DNA from: an uncultured Bacteroidales bacterium
GTDB lineage: Bacteria > Bacteroidota > Bacteroidia > Bacteroidales > UBA932
Reading direction: 5' to 3'
NCBI GenBank assembly: GCA_944326315.1
Contig: CALVDP010000014.1
Location: 1-46,772 of the forward strand
Length of the DNA: 46,772 nucleotides
Below, piece by piece: positions 41,802-46,772 of this stretch; positions within the stretch are counted from its first letter, which is position 1; the number at the start of each line of letters is the position of its first letter. The notes below the pieces were generated by a model that was not told the DNA's origin, made no database searches, and worked only from the letters and a program-made list of their open reading frames with translations. Both the position numbers and the translations under genes were made by a program.

Positions 41802-42302
41802 ATGAAAAGGTTAGTTACAGTATTGGCAGCAGCGGCTGCAGGTCTTGGCTGCATGTTCGCACAGGCTCCGCAGAGGCCTGAGATGAAGCCGCAGAGAGAC
41901 ACCCTCAGCGATGCACAGAGGATTGAAATGAGAGTTGACAGACTCCAGGAGAAGCTCGGGCTTACCGATGCTCAGGCAGAGGAAATGACAACACTTCTGA
42001 CGCAGCAGACCCAGGAAAGAAAGGAAGCCGTGGCGGCACACCGGGAGGCAATGAAGAAGATGGCGGAGAAAAACCGCACTGACATGGAGAAGATCCTGAC
42101 TCCTGAACAGAAAGAAGCATGGGAAAAGATGAGGGCGGAACGTCCGCGCTTCGGTGCAGGACCTGAAGGAAGGCCTCACCATCACCGTCATCCAGCTCCG
42201 GGACCTGACGGATGCAGACCTGGACACGGGCCTCACAATGGACCTGAATGCAGACCTCAGAACGGTCCTGAATGCGGATGTCCTTGCGGATGCCAGAAAT
42301 AA
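41802..42302 (+). CDS. Spy/CpxP-like periplasmic protein with His/Cys-rich tail
   Basis: A 166-residue protein from ATG 41802, which begins a signal peptide (MKRLVTVLAAAAAGLGCMFAQ). The open frame extends 25 codons upstream but those contain the promoter. The body is helical and resembles Spy/CpxP and DUF4890 proteins: LSDAQRIEMRVDRLQEKLGLTDAQ, LTPEQKEAWEKMRAER. From about residue 122 the tail is Gly/Pro/His/Cys-rich (RPHHHRHPAPGPDGCRPGHG, then GPECGCPCGCQK), a plausible metal-binding segment. It is divergent from the LytS/LytTR genes. An envelope-stress or metal-buffering role is inference. Confidence 0.8.
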   Translation: MKRLVTVLAAAAAGLGCMFAQAPQRPEMKPQRDTLSDAQRIEMRVDRLQEKLGLTDAQAEEMTTLLTQQTQERKEAVAAHREAMKKMAEKNRTDMEKILTPEQKEAWEKMRAERPRFGAGPEGRPHHHRHPAPGPDGCRPGHGPHNGPECRPQNGPECGCPCGCQK

Positions 42303-42330
42303 GGATAAACTTCAAATAACAATAATAGGC

Positions 42331-42370
42331 AAGGGGCTGTGTCAAAATGAATGTTTTGATGCAGCCCCTT
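42331..42370. terminator. long imperfect palindrome, probable terminator or IS-end remnant
   Basis: aaggggctgtgtcaaaa (42331-42347) pairs with ttttgatgcagcccctt (42354-42370), one mismatch and a 6-nt loop. It lies 29 bp after the Spy-like gene; the T-run is short (ttta). The sequence resembles GGGGCTGT-type ends seen at insertion sequences and terminators in Bacteroidota. Confidence 0.55.
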
Positions 42371-42604
42371 TAAGGTGTGTAAGAATTAGCAAAATGCAAG
42401 GCATTGAGGATGAGGGCGACAAGAGTTTACTGGAGTAAATGACTTAGCCCGAATTCCGAAAATAACGCAGCAGTTTGCAATTATGACACAACGTCCAAAA
42501 TATCTGTTCAGCACTTTGCGATACATTTACCCATTGGAAATAATCCAATGAAAATATCTGTATCGACATTCCGTGACCGTATCTCCCCGGTTAATTCCGT
42601 AAAA
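42371..42604. other. non-coding stretch without recognised gene
   Basis: Between the palindrome and the AGE gene stop. It contains a short reading frame (ending GIEDEGDKSLLE at 42438) and A/T-rich sequence with two ATTGGA-like inverted bases (42533-42550). On the minus strand TLVALILNALHFANSYTP is open for a few codons and faintly recalls a transposase C-terminus. I see no intact gene. Confidence 0.4.
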
Positions 42605-43780
42605 TCACAGAAGTCCGTCGCAGAGTTCCGATGCGACAAGCATCATACGCGGAATGTGGAACGGACCCTTGAAAAGATTGCCCTTGGCAGGCTGGGCCAC
42701 TGTACCGTCACGATGCAGATACCCGTACCATTCCCCGTATTCATTGTCCTTCAGATGCGTATAGGCATACTCATGCGCCTTTCTGTGCATCTCAAGATAC
42801 TTCTCGTCACCGGTAGCCTTGTATGCATACAGGGCGGCGATAATGGCCTCGCACTGCGGCCACCAGAACTTCATGTCCTGCGAATAGTCCTGCGGAGGGA
42901 AATTCCTGCAGTCACGGAAATTGATCATCCCGCCGTACTGCTCGTCCCAGCCCCAGTCCCAGGCCCAGTCGATGATGGTCGTGCCCATCTTCACAAGAGA
43001 AGCATCCCAGCCGCGGCTGCGTGCCACATCAAGGATAAACCACCCTGTCTCGATGCAATGCCCCGGATTGATGGTGCGCCCTGCGCATGTGTCGATGAAT
43101 TCCCCTTCCGGCCCCACCGTCTCAAGTATCGTCTTGAACTCAGGATGCATGAAGTACTTTGCAAGTTCTTCTATCGACTGGTCTATCCTGGCATCCAGAA
43201 TAGGGTCGGACGAGACCTTACGCACTACCTGCGCCACATTTATCAGCATCATCGTGATGGAATGCCCTCGTCCCGGAATGTAGGTCTTCGGAGGCAGAAA
43301 TCCTGGAAGACTCAGCATCCTGAGTGTATTACGGAACATGTCCACAGCTTTTTCCGCATATTTCCCGTTGCCTGTCGCCGCAGCATATTCGGCCATGGCC
43401 ATCGCGGCGAAACACTCCGAGAAGACATATCTGCGCTTCTGTACCGGCCTGCCGTCCTCAGTGACCGTGAAGAACATGTGGCCGTCCGTGTCTATGCAAT
43501 ATTTCTCAATGAAATCTATGGCACTTCCGGCTGCCTCTATCCATTCCGGATCAGCGTCAGGCAGCTGTGCGGCCCGTGACATGATATATCCGAAACGGCC
43601 TTGGAACCACACGGACTTGGTAGTGTCCATCAATGTCCCGTCCCTGTCCACACAGGTATATACTCCGCCATGTTTCCTGTCATATCCGTATTTCATCCAG
43701 AAAGGCAGGATATTCCCCTTCAGGTCAGCCTTGTACTGTCCTGAACACGCGGACAAAAAATTACTTTGTTCTGTTGTCAT
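42605..43780 (-). CDS. AGE-family sugar 2-epimerase (N-acylglucosamine 2-epimerase-like)
   Basis: A 391-residue (alpha/alpha)6-barrel protein without signal peptide. AGE-superfamily blocks: KSVWFQGRFGYIMSRAAQL, RRYVFSECFAAMAMAEYA, NPGHCIETGWFILDVA (first catalytic-type His), DMKFWWPQCEAIIAALYAY and KGPFHIPRMM (His375, second). Family members interconvert GlcNAc/ManNAc, cellobiose or mannobiose 2-epimers. The N-acyl form is favoured by length and by a NagX-like neighbour, but the mannoside epimerase is possible since the window has a GH130 PUL. It lies 56 bp after the GDSL esterase gene, probably same transcript. Confidence 0.85.
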   Translation of the reverse strand: MTTEQSNFLSACSGQYKADLKGNILPFWMKYGYDRKHGGVYTCVDRDGTLMDTTKSVWFQGRFGYIMSRAAQLPDADPEWIEAAGSAIDFIEKYCIDTDGHMFFTVTEDGRPVQKRRYVFSECFAAMAMAEYAAATGNGKYAEKAVDMFRNTLRMLSLPGFLPPKTYIPGRGHSITMMLINVAQVVRKVSSDPILDARIDQSIEELAKYFMHPEFKTILETVGPEGEFIDTCAGRTINPGHCIETGWFILDVARSRGWDASLVKMGTTIIDWAWDWGWDEQYGGMINFRDCRNFPPQDYSQDMKFWWPQCEAIIAALYAYKATGDEKYLEMHRKAHEYAYTHLKDNEYGEWYGYLHRDGTVAQPAKGNLFKGPFHIPRMMLVASELCDGLL

Positions 43781-43836
43781 ATATATGGTGTTTTATATCT
43801 GATCCATTATAAATTTCCGACCAGGACCGGCCGGAG

Positions 43837-44961
43837 CTAATCAAGTCCGGAAGACCGCAATGCCTTCCTGATGACAGGATACAAATGGCGTGCGTATCTT
43901 TCCATGCCAAGATCAGTGAAATGCACCCCGTCGACAGTAGCCTCGGAATCATTCCCTATCATACCTTCGGATGAAACATAGTAGACATGCTTCTCTCCTG
44001 CCTTCCTGAGCTTATCATACAAGGCTTTCTGTGCGGCATTCTTCTTTGTCACCTCCCTGTACACGGCCGTATTGAACTTCGAATGAGGAAACATCGGATC
44101 CTCCACGAATATGACCGGCACATCCGGATGAGCATCCCTGAGTATCCGGAAGAACTTCTCCCCCTTTTCCTCTATCATCTTCGCCGAAGCATTGGGGACA
44201 TAGTCGAGGACAAAGGCTCCGGGTGTCTCCACGGATGCCATCAGTCCGGCTATCTCATAATCGAGGAAGGCATTCCCGCTGAAACCGAGATTAATGACTT
44301 CCCTGCCGAGCATCCTGCCGAGAATATTGGTGTGTGCCATGCCAGGACGGCTTGCACACCCGCCCTGAAGAATGCTTGTCCCATACATCACCACAGGGTG
44401 CCCGCAATCAGGCAAGTCCACTTCCGGCTGCCCTATTGAGGAGCCCTCCTCAATTCCTATCGACAGGTCCTCTACACCGTCGTACAGCGACAGATAAAGC
44501 ATGTACTCCCGCGCCTCCCTTGTCATGTTCTGCACAAGAACAGCATCGGTAGTCTTTCCTTCCGGGCGTCCGACACCCGCGAAGCGCCATTGTCCGTCCT
44601 CAAGCACATACAGGTCAAGGCCACGCACCCCTGTCTCAGCCATGTGATTCATGGTATTTCCGTGCAGAGATGTCCACCTGGCCCGGATGAAAGGAGAATC
44701 CGAACGGAACCTCACGACAAGTCCTGCCGAATTCTGCCCGAGATTCCAAACAGGATCCCGGCTTACCCCCAGACATGAGGAAGGAAGGCGCCCGTAGCGG
44801 GTATAGGTGGAATCCACAGCCTTGCCGGACAGAGGGAAGGAAGAGGCGTCATGCCACTCCGGAGTCCCGGCCAGGGCAGGAAACGCCCCGGCAAATGCGA
44901 GACATGATACCGCCGCCATCTGCAGGCAGGCTTTAAGAAAGTCCACTCTATATTTTTTCAT
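43837..44961 (-). CDS. SGNH/GDSL-type carbohydrate esterase with GxDLY N-terminal domain
   Basis: A 374-residue secreted protein from ATG 44961 (MKKYRVDFLKACLQ); the longer frame from 44985 would lie inside a promoter box. Signal peptide to about residue 32. N-terminal beta domain with GLDLYV (residues 115-119, GxDLY family), then the SGNH hydrolase: GTSILQGGCASRPGMAHTNI (nucleophile Ser196), LGFSGNAFLD and the DGVHFTDLG Asp-His pair. These enzymes deacetylate sugars or glycans in the periplasm. Substrate unknown; partner gene AGE suggests a sugar. Confidence 0.88.
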   Translation of the reverse strand: MKKYRVDFLKACLQMAAVSCLAFAGAFPALAGTPEWHDASSFPLSGKAVDSTYTRYGRLPSSCLGVSRDPVWNLGQNSAGLVVRFRSDSPFIRARWTSLHGNTMNHMAETGVRGLDLYVLEDGQWRFAGVGRPEGKTTDAVLVQNMTREAREYMLYLSLYDGVEDLSIGIEEGSSIGQPEVDLPDCGHPVVMYGTSILQGGCASRPGMAHTNILGRMLGREVINLGFSGNAFLDYEIAGLMASVETPGAFVLDYVPNASAKMIEEKGEKFFRILRDAHPDVPVIFVEDPMFPHSKFNTAVYREVTKKNAAQKALYDKLRKAGEKHVYYVSSEGMIGNDSEATVDGVHFTDLGMERYARHLYPVIRKALRSSGLD

Positions 44962-44981
44962 CTTATCTATGATATGTATAG

Positions 44982-44990
44982 GCAAATATA
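44982..44990 (-). promoter_or_regulatory. -7 promoter box of the esterase-epimerase operon
   Basis: On the minus strand TATATTTGC matches TAnnTTTGC and lies 20 bp ahead of the ATG at 44961. The region 44985-45110 is strongly A/T-rich. Confidence 0.65.
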
Positions 44991-45112
44991 ATAATTTTAT
45001 TAAATAACGAAAGTATTTTTCTTAAATTTTAATTATAACCATGAAATTATTAAATAAAATATTTAATTTTACCGCAAACTTTCATAATCGAAAGAAAAAA
45101 CAGGAAAATATT

Positions 45113-45154
45113 CCAGACATAACAATAACGTAACCAGACATAACAATAACGTAA
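45113..45154. repeat. 21-bp perfect tandem duplication abutting a start codon
   Basis: Two identical 21-bp units (45113-45133 and 45134-45154; each begins ccagacataac and ends aataacgtaa). The second ends one base before the ATG at 45156. The gene therefore has a duplicated leader with no purine-rich ribosome-binding site. Confidence 0.95.
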
Positions 45155-45155
45155 A

Positions 45156-46586
45156 ATGAACACCACGACCAGCACTTCCTCAAGGATAGCCACAATAGAC
45201 ATTCTCCGCGGAATAGCCATTTTCGGCATGATACTGTGTGCCAATATCGGATGGGAATCAGGGCTTCCGGCATGGATGTTCCACGCCCAGGTACCGCCGC
45301 CAGACTATGTTTTCCGGCCTGATGTCCCGGGTATAACCTGGGTGGACCTCGTGTTCCCTTTTTTCCTGTTCTCGATGGGTGCGGCATTCCCTTTCGCCCT
45401 TGACAAGAGAATCCGGTCGGGGCAGCCTGCCGGCAAGACAGTTCTCGGGCTTGTGAAACGCTGGGCCATCCTCGTGGCGTTCAGTATCGTGCTCGGCAAC
45501 GGCTATGCCGCAAGGTCATCCGAAGTGAACAGATATGTCATCTACGGCTTCCAGCTTCTCCTTTGGGGCGCCATGTTCCTTTCCCTGACCAGGTTCAACT
45601 TCAGGAAAGAACGTCTCTCGACTCTGGTGAACATCTCCGGCGTGGCCCTGACAGCAGTGCTTGCAGTAATCCAGCATACGGTTCTCGATGTCCCGTTCTC
45701 GAAAGGACGCAGCGACATCATAATAATGGTCCTTGCCTATGTGGCCCTGACGGGAGGACTGATATGGCTTGCCACAAGGAAATCAGTCATATACCGCTGG
45801 ATGGTCTTCATCGGAATAGGCATTATCAAGGGAATCACCGCATACGCCCCAGGCGTATTCGCATTCCTGCCGGATGTGGACAGCCTTGGCATCGGATGGA
45901 TATTCAGGTGGGAATTCCTGCAGTACCTCATGATAGCGCTTGCCGGCTCTGTCGTCGGCGACATGATTCTCGCCAGGAGAAATGAATGTCTGCCCGCCGG
46001 AGATCAATGCGGGAACATGGACAGACCGGATATTTCCAGGAAAGATACATGGCTTGCCAATCTGGTCATCCTGACAGTGTGCTTCCAGCTCTGGGGGCTG
46101 TTCACAAGACATGTCACCGCAGACTTCGCAGTGTCTGCAGTCTCGGCTTTACTGTTCATCACAATGACATACAGGAAGCGGAATCTCTGGTCAGATATTG
46201 CAGCCATCGGCTATATCCTGCTGCTTGCAGGCATTGTCTTCGATCCGATTGACGGGGGTATAACGAAAGACCATTGCAACCTCTCATACCTGTTCACCAC
46301 CGCAGGCATGGCAGCCATGACGACAGGCTTTCTCATCTTCATGGAGACCTGCTACGGTATGAAAGCGAGGCTGTTGTCAGAGTGCGGGCAGAACCCGATG
46401 ATAGCCTACACGGTCACGAATTTCATCACATCTCCGGTCCTGTACGGTGCAGGGCTTCTCGGTCTGATCGACAGCTGGGCCGTCGGGTCGCCTTTCATGG
46501 GTATTGTCCGGGGACTGTTCGTCACCGGCATCATGATGGCAATAACGGTATTCTTCACGAGGAAAAGGATTTTCTGGCGCAGCTGA
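45156..46586 (+). CDS. DUF5009/NagX-like membrane acyltransferase
   Basis: A 476-residue polytopic membrane protein with about 10-12 helices. The start RIATIDILRGIAIFGMILCANIG and WVDLVFPFFLFSMGAAFPFALDKR are the HGSNAT/NagX (heparan-alpha-glucosaminide N-acetyltransferase-like, DUF5009) hallmarks; late blocks include ECGQNPMIAYTVTNFI. Human HGSNAT moves acetyl from acetyl-CoA to glucosamine across the membrane; bacterial homologues lie in amino-sugar loci, but direct function is mostly untested. It is divergent from the GDSL/AGE pair, supporting a shared acetylated-sugar theme. Confidence 0.88.
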   Translation: MNTTTSTSSRIATIDILRGIAIFGMILCANIGWESGLPAWMFHAQVPPPDYVFRPDVPGITWVDLVFPFFLFSMGAAFPFALDKRIRSGQPAGKTVLGLVKRWAILVAFSIVLGNGYAARSSEVNRYVIYGFQLLLWGAMFLSLTRFNFRKERLSTLVNISGVALTAVLAVIQHTVLDVPFSKGRSDIIIMVLAYVALTGGLIWLATRKSVIYRWMVFIGIGIIKGITAYAPGVFAFLPDVDSLGIGWIFRWEFLQYLMIALAGSVVGDMILARRNECLPAGDQCGNMDRPDISRKDTWLANLVILTVCFQLWGLFTRHVTADFAVSAVSALLFITMTYRKRNLWSDIAAIGYILLLAGIVFDPIDGGITKDHCNLSYLFTTAGMAAMTTGFLIFMETCYGMKARLLSECGQNPMIAYTVTNFITSPVLYGAGLLGLIDSWAVGSPFMGIVRGLFVTGIMMAITVFFTRKRIFWRS

Positions 46587-46630
46587 TCACTGCAATGCTT
46601 TCATATTCAGTATTTTGATACAAAAATAAC

Positions 46631-46678
46631 AAAACTGCCGTATAAAAACAGCAGTTTTGGCGAAAATCGCCGTTTTTT
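46631..46678 (+). terminator. tandem hairpins, terminator of the DUF5009 gene
   Basis: aaaactgc (46631-46638) pairs with gcagtttt (46651-46658). Directly after, ggcga-aaa-tcgcc (46659-46671) is followed by gtttttt. A further alternative pairing gaaaatcgcc/ggcgattttc (46662-46671 with 46681-46690) overlaps the second hairpin. Confidence 0.8.
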
Positions 46679-46696
46679 CAGGCGATTTTCATAAAA

Positions 46697-46772
46697 TAAC
46701 GTGAATTCGATGAAATGAATGGAATGAATTTCATAGAATTACCTCTATAGAGGACGAAGTCCGGCGTAAGGA
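46697..46772. repeat. intergenic repeat element, copy D (opposite orientation, cut by window end)
   Basis: From aacgtgaattcgatgaaatg at 46697 to the window end, the sequence is the reverse complement of the distal part of copy C (23699-23771), including cctctatagagg and ggacgaagtcc. It lies 110 bp after the DUF5009 stop. Its plus-strand orientation mirrors the host gene, as with copies A-C relative to their minus-strand genes. Confidence 0.88.

Noticed and set aside
42548-43579. 343-residue plus-strand open frame antisense to the AGE epimerase
   Set aside because: No recognisable domain; the opposite strand encodes a clear AGE-family enzyme.

Overview
The window looks like a Bacteroidales (Bacteroidota) chromosome of moderately high GC. 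The evidence is a SusC/SusD polysaccharide utilisation locus (PUL) with a hybrid two-component regulator, an Rnf operon, TAnnTTTG-type -7 promoter boxes, and the conserved neighbourhood Nif3/zinc-ribbon/DnaB and MerR/M23/AlaS. Genus cannot be fixed from sequence alone; a Rikenellaceae- or UBA932-like lineage is a guess. No rRNA, tRNA, CRISPR array or complete insertion sequence was seen.

Layout. Positions 1-1379 hold the tail of an unidentified gene and two paralogous small outer-membrane beta-barrel proteins. 1410-7491 (minus) is the operon rseC-rnfB-rnfC-rnfD-rnfG-rnfE-rnfA plus a small TPR-like gene: a membrane ferredoxin:NAD+ oxidoreductase. 7535-14113 (minus) is housekeeping: DUF3108 protein, DnaB, coiled-coil zinc ribbon, Nif3-family protein, MerR-like regulator and two M23 peptidases. 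14271-30407 is a PUL lying between the M23 genes and alaS. Its minus-strand order is GH130, MFS transporter, two tandem paralogous lipoproteins of unknown function, SusC, SusD, LamG-type surface glycan-binding protein, terminator; a divergent hybrid two-component sensor lies on the plus strand. The 331-bp divergent intergenic region carries several repeats that look like operators.

30519-39830 (plus) is core metabolism: alaS, an in-frame LptG-Fmt fusion, thiamine pyrophosphokinase, ilvA, ilvE and queH, with a decayed trpA remnant on the minus strand. 39827-42302 holds a LytS/LytTR two-component pair and a divergent Spy-like periplasmic protein with a His/Cys-rich tail. 42605-46586 holds an AGE-family epimerase and a GDSL esterase (minus), and a divergent DUF5009/NagX-like membrane acyltransferase (plus), suggesting amino-sugar or acetylated-sugar metabolism.

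The most unusual feature is a family of about 198-bp intergenic elements (10755-10951, 23573-23771, 46697 to the window end, plus fragments at 11745-11805 and 7505-7537). Each has several hairpins and imperfect terminal inverted repeats. They lie directly downstream of genes in one constant orientation, and at three loci the element border supplies the gene's stop codon. One copy interrupts the PUL operon. The second standout is the LptG-Fmt fusion, with a tandem TAATAG in the +1 frame just before the ancestral Fmt start.
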